A stretch of DNA of 64,000 bases from a bacterium (GCA_020444425.1 JAHLLB010000018.1:1-64000); one strand, 5' to 3'; shown: positions 34,876-44,175, counted from the stretch's first letter. Made by a program: numbers and translations. The notes: generated from the letters alone by a model not told the origin.

Positions 34876-35397
34876 TTACAGGACCAGCTTTGCAACGGCG
34901 TGAAGCACATCCAGCGTCCGGACAACACCGACAATCTTCCCTTCCTTCATCACGGGAAGCATGTACACGTTGTTCACGACCAGCTCCTGGACAACTTTCA
35001 GCAACGTGTCGTCATGTTGGACGCTGTGCACAATCGGGTGCATTACCGAACTCACCGGCCGGTTGGAAAGCTCCTTGATGTCCTCACCCTGCGTTTCAAA
35101 TACTTCGCTCAGGTGCGGATCGACGTGGATGTCGTACGCCTCACGGATTTCCTTGTCCGTATCTTCCAGCAGGTAGCCGGGAAGCAGGCCGTGCAATACA
35201 TCACGGCGGCGGATGAAGCCCATCAGGCGATACGTTTCGTCGAATACCAGGACAACGCGCGGAATCGAACGCCGCCCATTGGTCTCGATCTCCGCCGATT
35301 CCATCTCAGCGATCGCCTGACGGATGGTAAACCAGTAAGGGATGTGGGGGTAAAGATCGAGGGGGACCATGATATCCCCGGCGTGAAGGTGCTCCAT
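34876..35397 (-). CDS. CBS-domain pair protein
   Basis: This 173-residue protein has two CBS motifs: about 8-75 (IMVPLDLYPHIPYWFTIRQA, RVVLVFDETYRLMGFIRRRD) and about 110-173 (SVMHPIVHSVQHDDTLLKVV, YMLPVMKEGKIVGVVRTLDV). CBS pairs bind adenosine nucleotides and regulate partner proteins, often transporters. It lies 53 nt before the DASS symporter gene and 37 nt after the response regulator, so it probably gates the transporter by energy status. Cytoplasmic, no signal. Confidence 0.92.
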   Translation of the reverse strand: MEHLHAGDIMVPLDLYPHIPYWFTIRQAIAEMESAEIETNGRRSIPRVVLVFDETYRLMGFIRRRDVLHGLLPGYLLEDTDKEIREAYDIHVDPHLSEVFETQGEDIKELSNRPVSSVMHPIVHSVQHDDTLLKVVQELVVNNVYMLPVMKEGKIVGVVRTLDVLHAVAKLVL

Positions 35398-35434
35398 GTA
35401 GTTCGCTCCTCAGATGAACAGCCACATGGTTACG

Positions 35435-35824
35435 TTACAATTCTGCCTGGCGAGCGCGCTGGATTTCCATCGCCTGCTCGACCGTGGCCAGAATCTGTTC
35501 TTTGCGAAATGGTTTGTGAATATAATCATGAACCCCGAGTTCACGGGCTTTCTCGGACGTTTCGTAATCTCCAAAGGCCGTGATCAAGATGACAAGCTCG
35601 CCCTGCCCCCGGTCACGCACCAACTTCAGGATATCCAACCCATCCAGCTTCGGCATGCTGAGGTCGGTAATCACCACATCAAACTGCTGCGTGTCCAGCA
35701 AACCCGGCACCTCCAGCGCCGAATTTGTCGTCACAATCTCGTAAGCCGTCTTCTCCATGATGATCCGCTGCAACAGGATCAGCATGTCAGGCTCGTCATC
35801 GACGGCGAGAATGCGCTGTTTCAT
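35435..35824 (-). CDS. Single-domain response regulator
   Basis: This 129-residue receiver domain has no output domain. The phospho-acceptor is Asp54 in VVITDLSMPKLDGLDIL, with the acidic pair VDDE at 8-11, the conserved Thr in LITAFG, and Lys in HKPFRKEQ. It overlaps the end of the histidine kinase gene by 4 nt (ATGA, 35821-35824), so the pair is translationally coupled and should be cognate. With no DNA-binding domain it may act by protein contact, perhaps on the CBS protein or transporter. Confidence 0.94.
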   Translation of the reverse strand: MKQRILAVDDEPDMLILLQRIIMEKTAYEIVTTNSALEVPGLLDTQQFDVVITDLSMPKLDGLDILKLVRDRGQGELVILITAFGDYETSEKARELGVHDYIHKPFRKEQILATVEQAMEIQRARQAEL

Positions 35825-37191
35825 GAGGCCGCCTCCGGGTTGAACTCGGCGTCATAAACCGGAATTCGTATCGTGAATGTTGTTCCGCTGCTGCCGTCCG
35901 GGCTTTCTTCCGCGGTCAAGCTGGTGAATTCAATCGACCCGCCCCATTTCTTCACCAGGCCGTAACACAACGACAAACCCAATCCCGTCCCCTCGCCGAA
36001 TTCCTTCGTCGTGAAAAACGGGTCAAACACTCGCTGCTTGTCGTCCGCCGTAATGCCCTTGCCGTTGTCCTCAACCTGCAGCTCGACCCAATCCTCGTCC
36101 ACCTGTTCGGCGTGGATGCGGACGAGGCCCTCCTTGCCATCCATCGCCGCGACGGCGTTGTTGACCAGGTTCAGCAGCACCTGTTGAATCTCGCGCGGAT
36201 CACCGTTCACCAACGGCAGGTTGCCCGGCATCTCCGCTTCCAGCTCGACTTTCTTCACAATGCGGGTCTGCCGAATGAACCCGGTAAGCGATTCGACGCT
36301 CTCCGCCAGGTTTGCAGCCTTATCGACCCCTTGCTTGGTGCGGCTGAAGCCGAGCAGATCCTCGACAATCTTCTTCGCCTGGACCGCATTGCTCTCGATC
36401 TTGTCCAGATCCTGCCACTCCGAACTGTCTTCGGGGAAGCGTTCCTTCAGCAGGTCGGTAAACCCGAGCACGATCGACAGCGGGTTGTTGATTTCATGCG
36501 CGACACCGGACGCCAGCAAACCAATCGACGCCAGCTTCTCGGCGTTGTACATCTTCTGATCGAACTCCAGCTTTTCGGTCACGTCCTTGACCACGGAGGT
36601 GCAGCCCTCATACTCCCCGTTTTCATTGCGGTACGGAGTGCGTGAGATATCAACCGTGATCCGCCGACCGTCCTTCGTCATGCGGTGGGTGACGTAATTC
36701 TGCACATAGCCGTATTTCCCAACCATGCTGTCCAACCGCTTGATTTCCTCTTCAGGATTGATATCGGGGGGAATCAGGACACGGAACGACTGGCCCAACA
36801 TCTCCTCCGGCGAGAATCCGAAGATGAGCTGCGCGCCACGGTTCCACATCTGAATCCGTTCCTCATTGTCGAACACGATGATCGCGTCAACACTGTTCGT
36901 CAACACACTGGCGAGAATCTGGTCCTGTTCACCGATCACCAGCCGCAGTTTCTTGCTCAGCCGTTGCTGGTACGCCGCAATCATCAGCCCGAACAAGAAC
37001 ATGATGAACACCAGTCCGGTAAGCAGTGCGATCTGATGACGCAGGAAGCCCGTGCTCTGTGCAGAACGGAACAGCAGGAACGTCGACCCGGCAAACACAA
37101 TGACAAACATGATCGCTGTGGCCGGGATCAGGTACTTCGACTGAACCAGGCGAACCCAGAGCCGGCGCACGCGTGCGATGGGGTTCTTCAT
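35821..37191 (-). CDS. PAS-containing membrane histidine kinase
   Basis: This 456-residue kinase has two membrane segments (about 21-41 and 53-73), with only a short loop between, so little outside sensing. A PAS domain follows (94-205, VDAIIVFDNEERIQMWNRGA). The dimerisation/phospho-acceptor His232 lies in ASGVAHEINNPLSIVLGF and the ATPase domain at about 320-450 has NLVNNAVAAM, VEDNGKGI and GTGLGLSLCYG. It overlaps the upstream PEP-synthase-like gene by 4 nt and the response regulator by 4 nt. Signal input may come through PAS or membrane contact with the transporter. Confidence 0.95.
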   Translation of the reverse strand: MKNPIARVRRLWVRLVQSKYLIPATAIMFVIVFAGSTFLLFRSAQSTGFLRHQIALLTGLVFIMFLFGLMIAAYQQRLSKKLRLVIGEQDQILASVLTNSVDAIIVFDNEERIQMWNRGAQLIFGFSPEEMLGQSFRVLIPPDINPEEEIKRLDSMVGKYGYVQNYVTHRMTKDGRRITVDISRTPYRNENGEYEGCTSVVKDVTEKLEFDQKMYNAEKLASIGLLASGVAHEINNPLSIVLGFTDLLKERFPEDSSEWQDLDKIESNAVQAKKIVEDLLGFSRTKQGVDKAANLAESVESLTGFIRQTRIVKKVELEAEMPGNLPLVNGDPREIQQVLLNLVNNAVAAMDGKEGLVRIHAEQVDEDWVELQVEDNGKGITADDKQRVFDPFFTTKEFGEGTGLGLSLCYGLVKKWGGSIEFTSLTAEESPDGSSGTTFTIRIPVYDAEFNPEAAS

Positions 37192-39737
37192 AGCGGGAAC
37201 GCCTGCTTGTGTTCAAGATCCAATTTGCGCGCAAAGTCCTCGATGTACCAGCGCGTGATGCGTTCGTTGGACAACGCCATGTCAAGCTGTTTCGTCAGCA
37301 TCACCAACCTGCCGACACGCTGCAAATTCAACTCCGCCTGCTCGCGCGGCAGGAATTGGGCGCGGCAGTCGATGAAGTCGGATTTGACCGTGTGTTCGAA
37401 TCCCATCCGGTCGAGCAGTTCCTCAAGCAGCGAAATCCGCCGCCGACGGCGTTCATCAGCCGCACCACCGCCCTTGTAATGAACGCGGATGAAGTTGCGG
37501 TTCGAATCATCGCATAGCTCCGCCTCGACGCTGGTGAAATGATAGCCGAGGCGCAGGCTGGCGAGCATGTATTCCTTGCGAATCACCGCGAAACTGTGTT
37601 CGGTGAACTGCTCCTCCACCGGCAGCCCGGCGTCCTTGTCGCGCGCGACCTGCAACCGGGTCGGGTCCGGATGCGCAAATGGCCATTTTTCCTGCAGCAT
37701 CCCGTTCCAGAACATCTGCATCGGTTCCGACGGCAGCGAATTGTCGTCGTACACCTGCTTTCGGCCAGGAATTTCCGGTTCGTCCAGGTTGAGCACATGG
37801 ACCGGCAACGGCAACACCGACTTAAGTTGTGCGCCAAATTCTTTGCGTTTGCCGAGGCTGCGGGCATGCGAAAAGATTTCCTCGATCCCGCGCTGGTGGG
37901 AGTAACGAATGATGTCGTGCAATGTCAGGCAACGTTCCGCGCGGAATTCCGCATCGCCCGGATTAACCATGTTCAGCGGGCTGATCAACTTGAGCAACCG
38001 TCGCAGCAAGTCGAAAATCGCGGTGTCCTGGAACAGGTCGTATTCCGGTAGACGCGCCTGCACCAGCTTCTGATGTTCACCAGAGTAAATGCACGTTCCC
38101 GTCGCGTCAACCGTGACCGTCTCTCCCTGCGGCAGACGGCTGCGAGCCTGGGCAACACCGACGATCGTCGGGATGCGGCGTTCTCGCACCAGCGCCGCAA
38201 GGTGGCTGGCCGAAGATCCGACCTCCGTCACCACCGCCGACACTTTGTCCAGCACCAGTCCGATGGACGGCATCGGGTTCGCTGCGACAACGACGTCGCC
38301 TTGTTCCACCGCTTCCAGCGATTCCCTGCTGGAGACATGGACCACACGCCCCAGTCCCGCTCCAGGGCAGACCGTTGTCCCGCCACACGCAATCTTGATA
38401 TGCCCGCTCATGTCCGGCAGTTCAAATGCCGGCTGTGTGCAGATGGTCCGCAACGGGCGTGACTGCAACAAGTAGAGTTTACCGTCCTGATCATACGCGA
38501 ACTCGATGTCCTGCGGGTGGTCGTAATGCTCTTCCAGCTTTACCGCCAGTTCGCCGAGTTCGGCCAGCTGTTCATCGTTCAGGCACGGTTCGCTGCGCCG
38601 GCCTTCCTCAACGGGATGTTCTTCCGTGCCACCCTTCGCCGCCGGTCGCAGTTGCACCGGTTTGTCGCGAATCGTGCGGCTTTCCACCTTGAACCCATCA
38701 CGATGGATGGTATACACGTCCGGCGTCAACGTCCCGCCGACGAGATACGGACCCAGCCCGTAGATCGAGTGTACGTGCACGCACTCACTCTCCGGATCGA
38801 GGGGGTCGCGGGTGTAGATCACGCCGCTACTGGCCGCATCCACCATGCGCGTACAGCCGACACTCATCGACAGGCCAGCTTCTTCCAAGGAATGACTGAG
38901 GAAATAATAGATCGCACGCGGGCTGTATTTGCTGGAGAGGATTTCGCGGTACTTAAGCAGCAGTTGATCCTTACTCACGTTGAGGAAGCTCGAATACTGC
39001 CCGGCGAAACTGTACAACGTGTCTTCCCCGACCGCACTGGAACGCAGGGCAATCAATTCCTCGCCCGTCCGCTTCGTCAGCTCCTCGTAGGACGTCTTGA
39101 TCGATTCCGCCAGCTCACTCGGAATCGGCGCCGCAAGGATCATCGCACGCAGCAACCCGCTGGCGTTGACCAAGTCCTGCTGGCACTTGATGTCGAGCTG
39201 CTTCAACGTATCCTGAATCAGCTCGTTGAGCTTGTTCTCCTTGAGGAAGAGGCGGAATCCGGCAGCGGTGATCGCGAACCCGTCCGGCACACGCAACCCG
39301 AGCGCGTGCATTTCGCCGAGCTGAGCGTTCTTGCCGCCGACACTGGAGCTGTGAATCCGGTTGATGCGTTCGAAGTCGAGGATCAGTGGGCCGCCGTGAT
39401 GGAAATCCGACCCAGGCAGGAGATTGTTGATCTGGCCAAGGATGGCGGCGTAGCGGGCGCGCAACGTTTCGTACTGCGGGCCACCAATCTCGATGATGAG
39501 ATCGATGACCGTCCGCACCGACGATTCGACACGGTCAACACAACCACGCACATACGCAATATCGAAGAGAAATTCGCCCTGCGCCTTCTCTTCCATGTCG
39601 CCGATCAGGCCGAGCACCTCGTTGTTCTTCTCGACGAGCTCACGGAAACTGTCGAAACGACGACGTAAATCCTCGAGATTTCCGGCGGAATCGCCCTCAT
39701 CCCGATCACCACGCAGCAGGTTCTGGATCCAGTTCAT
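37188..39737 (-). CDS. PEP-synthase/PPDK-like phosphotransferase with a non-standard C-terminal domain
   Basis: This 849-residue protein starts at ATG 39737 (AAGGA 8 nt upstream). Residues 1-115 are a helical extension absent from PEP synthase. Residues about 120-430 are the ATP-grasp domain (SSVGGKNAQLGEM, ALRSSAVGED, IEFAYDQDGKLYLLQSRP). The swivelling phospho-His domain follows, with His512 in EVGSSASHLAALVRERRIP. After about residue 560 the usual PEP/pyruvate-binding barrel is not recognisable; instead there are some 290 unrecognised residues. It may therefore transfer phosphate to another acceptor. It heads an operon with overlapping histidine kinase and regulator genes. Confidence 0.87.
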   Translation of the reverse strand: MNWIQNLLRGDRDEGDSAGNLEDLRRRFDSFRELVEKNNEVLGLIGDMEEKAQGEFLFDIAYVRGCVDRVESSVRTVIDLIIEIGGPQYETLRARYAAILGQINNLLPGSDFHHGGPLILDFERINRIHSSSVGGKNAQLGEMHALGLRVPDGFAITAAGFRLFLKENKLNELIQDTLKQLDIKCQQDLVNASGLLRAMILAAPIPSELAESIKTSYEELTKRTGEELIALRSSAVGEDTLYSFAGQYSSFLNVSKDQLLLKYREILSSKYSPRAIYYFLSHSLEEAGLSMSVGCTRMVDAASSGVIYTRDPLDPESECVHVHSIYGLGPYLVGGTLTPDVYTIHRDGFKVESRTIRDKPVQLRPAAKGGTEEHPVEEGRRSEPCLNDEQLAELGELAVKLEEHYDHPQDIEFAYDQDGKLYLLQSRPLRTICTQPAFELPDMSGHIKIACGGTTVCPGAGLGRVVHVSSRESLEAVEQGDVVVAANPMPSIGLVLDKVSAVVTEVGSSASHLAALVRERRIPTIVGVAQARSRLPQGETVTVDATGTCIYSGEHQKLVQARLPEYDLFQDTAIFDLLRRLLKLISPLNMVNPGDAEFRAERCLTLHDIIRYSHQRGIEEIFSHARSLGKRKEFGAQLKSVLPLPVHVLNLDEPEIPGRKQVYDDNSLPSEPMQMFWNGMLQEKWPFAHPDPTRLQVARDKDAGLPVEEQFTEHSFAVIRKEYMLASLRLGYHFTSVEAELCDDSNRNFIRVHYKGGGAADERRRRRISLLEELLDRMGFEHTVKSDFIDCRAQFLPREQAELNLQRVGRLVMLTKQLDMALSNERITRWYIEDFARKLDLEHKQAFPL

Positions 39738-40023
39738 GCACCGGGTCCTTCCGCCCGTCGGAGAGATGCCCTTACACCCCATCCGAGCATAATCCCAAAA
39801 AACTTTGTGAAGAAAGGTACAGAATCCCCGATGAATAAAGCAACGACAACCGGACCGTGAATCCTAACGCCGGTAACGATTTCGCGGCTTCCGCCTCGGA
39901 GAGGACCGGTGTCTCTCGAACACGCCGCAAACATTCCCGCGCGTCTCTTGCTACCCCGGCATGGTTCTATCTTCGCCACGACGTTCGAAACAACGACCAA
40001 CCAATTGCCCAGCGGATACCACC

Positions 40024-41577
40024 ATGAACCTGAATCTCAACGAAGCAGACAAGCAGCAACTCCAGGATCACGGGCTGACCGAAGACGCGATCCGCCAGCA
40101 GTTGCAACGCTTTGCGGACGGTGTCCCATTCACCGTGCTGGACCGCGCGTGCACCGTTGGCGACGGTATCAAGCGGCTGGACGACGGCGAACGTGCCGAG
40201 GCGATCCGTTCGCACGAATCCGCCGCAGCCGCGGGACGGTTCAGCAAGTTTGTCCCCGCTTCCGGTGCGGCGTCTCGTATGTTCAAGGCGCTGCTCGCCC
40301 TGCTCGGGGATGATCGTGATGTTAACGAAGCAGTCCTGAAGTCACGTGCCAAAGACGGCGACAAGGACGCTGAATTCGGCCTCACTTTCTTTGGAAACCT
40401 GGACAAGTTCGCGTTCTACCCGCAACTCGTGGACGTGTTCAGCAGACGCGGACAGAACCTGCAGACCGTCTACGAGTCCGGCGACTACCGGCCGATCCTC
40501 GCCGCGTTGCTGACCGCTGAGGGATTGAATCTCGCCCAGCTGCCGAAGGGGTTGATCGCGTTCCACCGGGTGGGTGATGACCTGCGCACACCGGTCGCCG
40601 AACACTTTCTCGAGGCGCATGAAACGGTCAAATCCGGCGACAACACCGCCGCGCTGCACTTCACCGTCTCGCCGGAACACAGGGATGGCTTCCGCGCGGA
40701 AGCCGATGCGGTCGGCGCACGCTACGAAACCACACGTTTCGACGTCTCCTTCAGCGTGCAATCGCCGTCCACCGACACCATCGCCGCCGACCTCGAGAAC
40801 CAGCCGTTCCGCGACAGTGACGGCCGCCTCCTGTTCCGCCCCGGTGGACACGGCGCGCTGCTGAAGAACCTGAACGACCTCGACGCCGACATCGTTTACA
40901 TCAAAAACGTTGATAATGTCGTCCCACCCGCACAGGTCGAGACCACGTTGACCGAGAAGCGCATGCTCGGTGGCTATGCCGCCCAGTTGCTGGCCAAACG
41001 TGACCAGGCATTGCGCGATCTTGAGCAGGAATGCCCGGAACCGTCACGCCTTGACGAGATCGGCCGCTTCGTGATGGATGAACTGGACGTTCAGTTGGCG
41101 AAATGGGAAACCGTGAGCCGCGAGGACCGCGTCGAGCTGCTGCACCGCACGCTCAACCGGCCGTTCCGTGTCTGCGGGATGGTGATCAACGAGGGCGAAC
41201 CGGGCGGGGGACCGTTCTGGGTGAAACGTGCGGATGGCAGCGTCGACCGGCAGATCGTGGAAACCGTGCAGATTGACACGTCCGACGAACAGCAGCAGGC
41301 GATCCTCGAGTCTTCGACGCATTTCAACCCCGTCGATCTCGTCTGCTGCCTGCGTGACCATCACGGCGACACGTTCGATCTCAACAAGTACGTCGACCCG
41401 TCAACCGCATTCATCTCGCAGAAATCCAAGGATGGACGCGACCTGAAAGCGCTGGAACTGCCCGGCTTGTGGAACGGATCCATGGCGGACTGGCTGACTG
41501 TCTTCGTCGAAGTCCCCGCGCGAACCTTCAATCCGGTCAAGACGGTAAATGACCTGCTGAGGGATGAACATCAGTAA
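40024..41577 (+). CDS. DUF4301 family protein
   Basis: This 517-residue cytoplasmic protein has a nucleotidyltransferase-like glycine-rich signature FVPASGAASRMFKALLALL at residues about 70-88, followed by PKGLIAFHR, and later ADIVYIKNVDNVVPP and GGPFWVKRADG. This fits the DUF4301 family found mostly in FCB bacteria. Its function is unknown; the fold suggests sugar-nucleotide or NTP chemistry. ATG 40024 was chosen as the first codon of normal coding composition. It diverges from the PEP-synthase-like operon. Confidence 0.85.
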   Translation: MNLNLNEADKQQLQDHGLTEDAIRQQLQRFADGVPFTVLDRACTVGDGIKRLDDGERAEAIRSHESAAAAGRFSKFVPASGAASRMFKALLALLGDDRDVNEAVLKSRAKDGDKDAEFGLTFFGNLDKFAFYPQLVDVFSRRGQNLQTVYESGDYRPILAALLTAEGLNLAQLPKGLIAFHRVGDDLRTPVAEHFLEAHETVKSGDNTAALHFTVSPEHRDGFRAEADAVGARYETTRFDVSFSVQSPSTDTIAADLENQPFRDSDGRLLFRPGGHGALLKNLNDLDADIVYIKNVDNVVPPAQVETTLTEKRMLGGYAAQLLAKRDQALRDLEQECPEPSRLDEIGRFVMDELDVQLAKWETVSREDRVELLHRTLNRPFRVCGMVINEGEPGGGPFWVKRADGSVDRQIVETVQIDTSDEQQQAILESSTHFNPVDLVCCLRDHHGDTFDLNKYVDPSTAFISQKSKDGRDLKALELPGLWNGSMADWLTVFVEVPARTFNPVKTVNDLLRDEHQ

Positions 41578-41583
41578 GGGCAG

Positions 41584-41611
41584 GTGTGAGGTATGAGGTG
41601 TGAGGCGTGAG
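41584..41611. repeat. Heptanucleotide tandem array (GTGTGAG type)
   Basis: Four 7-bp units GTGTGAG, GTATGAG, GTGTGAG, GCGTGAG follow immediately after the DUF4301 stop. It is the complementary sequence type of the array at 22233-22260. Confidence 0.7.
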
Positions 41612-41778
41612 GAAAAAACAACACCAGATTGGGGACATCTGGGGCAAAAGCCGCCGGTTCCCGATGTGATCCCACAGCAGCGACCACGCAACCTGCGACG
41701 ATAGACTCAACGAGCTGTGCCACAGGTGTCCCCGCGAACGGCCGCCGAGGTCACAGTTTCCCCCGATCCAACGCAACA

Positions 41779-41813
41779 CAGAAAAAGGATGGTTGATCGC
41801 TCAACCATCCTTT
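41779..41813 (-). terminator. Rho-independent terminator of tatA
   Basis: AAAGGATGGTTGA and TCAACCATCCTTT form a perfect 13-bp stem around GCGA; on the minus strand it is followed by TTTTTC. Confidence 0.92.
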
Positions 41814-41854
41814 GCAGTGTAAACCTGACTGAGACCGGATTCTGAATCAACGCG

Positions 41855-42052
41855 TCAGTTCTTTTCCTTCGCGGAATCGTCCGAAATCTCTTTTTCCGGC
41901 TCGTCGTCACGGACACCTTTCTTGAACTCCTTGATGCCGGTGCCGATGCCCTTCATCATCTCCGGGATCTTGCGTCCGCCGAACAATACCAGGATGGCGA
42001 ACACGACGATCATGATTTCCCAGTGACCCGGGATGTACATGGGTACGAACAT
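41855..42052 (-). CDS. tatA: Twin-arginine translocase subunit TatA/TatE
   Basis: This 65-residue protein has one short N-terminal membrane helix (HWEIMIVVFAILVLFG), the conserved GGRKIPEMMKGIG hinge and amphipathic helix, and an acidic/basic tail. The length and motif fit TatA, the pore-forming part of the folded-protein export system. ATG 42052 has GGGGAGA upstream. tatC is not in the window. It is 37 nt after a response-regulator gene, possibly in the same transcript. Confidence 0.93.
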   Translation of the reverse strand: MFVPMYIPGHWEIMIVVFAILVLFGGRKIPEMMKGIGTGIKEFKKGVRDDEPEKEISDDSAKEKN

Positions 42053-42089
42053 GGGTGTCTCCCCGGAACGTCAACCGTCCCGAAACCTG

Positions 42090-42482
42090 CTATTGGATCA
42101 AGCTCACCAGCTTGACCATCACTGTCGTCTCAAGATACTCAAGATCCACCGGCTTTGTCACGAAATCCGCCGCACCAAGTGAAAGAGCTTCCCGGCCGAT
42201 GTTCATCTCGTGAACCGCGGTGACCATGATCACGCCAACCTTGTCGTCCATCTCACGGATCATCTTCAAGGTTTCCAGCCCGTCCATGTCCGGCATGCGC
42301 ACATCGAGCAGAATCACATGCGGGTTGAACGCGGGCAGACCTTCTATCGCTTTCTTACCGCTGTTGGCGACAAAGGTCTCGTAGCCCTTCATCTGGAAGA
42401 ACGTGGAGAGGAAATCGCTGATGTCCGATTCGTCATCCACGATCATGATCCGCCCGGCTGAACTCGTATTGTCCTTTTTCAA
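42090..42482 (-). CDS. Single-domain response regulator
   Basis: This 130-residue receiver domain has phospho-acceptor Asp60 in VILLDVRMPDMDGLETL, acidic pocket IVDDESD, Thr in IMVTAVHE and Lys in FVTKPVDLEYLE. There is no output domain and no adjacent kinase, so its partner is elsewhere. Similar in design to the regulator at 35435-35824 but not a close copy. The roughly 170 nt upstream hold no gene. Confidence 0.93.
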   Translation of the reverse strand: MKKDNTSSAGRIMIVDDESDISDFLSTFFQMKGYETFVANSGKKAIEGLPAFNPHVILLDVRMPDMDGLETLKMIREMDDKVGVIMVTAVHEMNIGREALSLGAADFVTKPVDLEYLETTVMVKLVSLIQ

Positions 42483-42651
42483 CGCTGGGATCCGTCCTGC
42501 AGTCTAGTTCATTGTTTCTTGAAACGTACCGGCCAATATAGGGGCCGCATGTTCAGACCCGCAATCGGGGCAACACCGAGACCACCCACGCTCCGAAGCC
42601 ATCCGAGCAGCGGGAAAACCCGTCAGCTTCCGGCGATCGTCCCCGCCTCTA

Positions 42652-43971
42652 TTATCGGCTTAAACGGGTGCGCGGCGCACGTACCCAGCTGAGTAAAAGC
42701 AGCCCGAGGAGAAAGAAGCCGATCACACTCAGGATCGCGTACCGCAATGAGCCGGTGATCGCAACCATGATTCCGAACGTCAACGGGCCCAACACCGACG
42801 CGAACCGGCCCGACACTGCGAAGAAGCCGAAGAATTCGGCCTCCCGTTCCGGCGGTGTGAACAGCCCCTGCATCGTGCGCGCGAGCATCTGGGACGCTCC
42901 CATCACCAACCCGGCGACCACGCCGAGCACGAAGTACTCGGTGATCGGGTAGCCGGTCCAGCCAATGAAAAACGCGTCCACGACCACCAGGCACCAGATC
43001 CCGAGCGAAAGCATCAACGCCGGTTTGACACCGATCTTGGTCGAGATCTTCCCGAACAGCAGCGACCCGCCGAACGCTGTAAACTGGATCAGGAGGAAGA
43101 ACATGACCAGCAGCCCCTGCCCCATCCCCAACTCCTGATCGCCGTAAATTGCCGCCATCAGGATGACCGTTTCGATGCCGTCGTTGAAGAACAGATAGGC
43201 CAGCAGGAAGCGCCACAACTGCTTGTGTTCACGCACCCGCCCCAACGTCGAACGCAATCGCTGCACCGACTCTTTCGCGCCATCGAGGAACGTCTGCGAT
43301 ACAGGCACCGCCCGTTCACGCACATTCATGAAGAACGGGAACGAGAACACCGCCCACCAGATCGCCACCGAGATGAAGGTGTGCTGCACCGTCAGCTCGC
43401 CTTCCTCGAAACCGAACATCCCGGGCATCTCGAGCATCAGCAGGTTGATCGCGAGCAACACCCCGCCGCCGAGATAGCCGAAGCCCCAACCGAAACCGGA
43501 CACCCGTCCCATCTCATCCGGGTCGGCCAATTCGGGCAGGAAGGCGTTGTAGAAAACATTGCCCCCGGCGAACGCGAAGTTCGCGAGCACGAACCACAGC
43601 CCCGCGCCGAGCCACTCACCTTCACCGGCGGTGCCGAGCATCGCCGTAGCGAGCACGCCGAGCGTGACATACACCGCAAGGAACCGCTTCTTCGCCGCGC
43701 GTGCGTCCGCCCACGCCCCAAGGATCGGCGCACTAACCGCTACCAGTATCATCGACAGGGTCACAGCGTACGTGAACATCGTCGTACCGGGAACCTGCAA
43801 CGTTTCGCCGAACCACGACACGGCGACACCGTCCTCTCCACCGGCGACCACACCAGCGTAGTACCGGTTGAAGATCACCGCGAGGATGGTTGTCGCAAAG
43901 GCCGAGTTCGCGAAGTCGTACAACGACCACGAAAACACTTCCCGGCCACTCGCCCGGCGGGTTTTCAGCAA
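42652..43971 (-). CDS. UMF1/Atg22-type major facilitator transporter
   Basis: This 439-residue membrane protein has about 12 segments. The N terminus REVFSWSLYDFANSAFATTIL is the signature of the bacterial UMF1 (vacuole effluxer Atg22-like) group, followed by GAWADARAAKKRFL between helices 2 and 3. The substrate is unknown. The start chosen is TTG 43971, because GGAGGA sits 6 nt upstream. The longer open frame runs back into a palindromic repeat at 44084-44113 and is not plausible protein. Confidence 0.87.
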   Translation of the reverse strand: MLKTRRASGREVFSWSLYDFANSAFATTILAVIFNRYYAGVVAGGEDGVAVSWFGETLQVPGTTMFTYAVTLSMILVAVSAPILGAWADARAAKKRFLAVYVTLGVLATAMLGTAGEGEWLGAGLWFVLANFAFAGGNVFYNAFLPELADPDEMGRVSGFGWGFGYLGGGVLLAINLLMLEMPGMFGFEEGELTVQHTFISVAIWWAVFSFPFFMNVRERAVPVSQTFLDGAKESVQRLRSTLGRVREHKQLWRFLLAYLFFNDGIETVILMAAIYGDQELGMGQGLLVMFFLLIQFTAFGGSLLFGKISTKIGVKPALMLSLGIWCLVVVDAFFIGWTGYPITEYFVLGVVAGLVMGASQMLARTMQGLFTPPEREAEFFGFFAVSGRFASVLGPLTFGIMVAITGSLRYAILSVIGFFLLGLLLLSWVRAPRTRLSR

Positions 43972-44083
43972 AACAGCTCCTCCACATGCGGCCGAACCGT
44001 GACCTACGGCTGAACCGCGACGATTCGTTTCACAAATTGAAACACAGGTTACTGAAACAAGTGCAAAACAGGCTACCGAAACA

Positions 44084-44113
44084 AAGGGACACTTTGTCCT
44101 CAAAGTGTCCCTT
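44084..44113. repeat. GGGGACACTT-family palindrome
   Basis: AAGGGACACTTTG and CAAAGTGTCCCTT are perfect arms around TCCT. The 24-nt centre is the same as in the copy at 47338-47367. Confidence 0.88.
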
Positions 44114-44142
44114 CGGCAGATGTGCAATCAAATGCAATTCGG

Positions 44143-44168
44143 CAACACTTTCGGAGAAAGTGTCCCCG
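44143..44168. repeat. GGGGACACTT-family palindrome, partial
   Basis: ACACTTTC and GAAAGTGT flank GGA, followed by CCCC. It is 30 nt from the preceding copy and just beyond the stop of the TlpA-like gene on the minus strand. Confidence 0.7.
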
Positions 44169-44175
44169 ATGACAG

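Noticed and set aside
37385-37520. tRNA-like GGTTCGAATC and GTTCGAATCCC strings
   Set aside because: They lie inside the PEP-synthase-like coding sequence and no cloverleaf or acceptor stem could be built around them.
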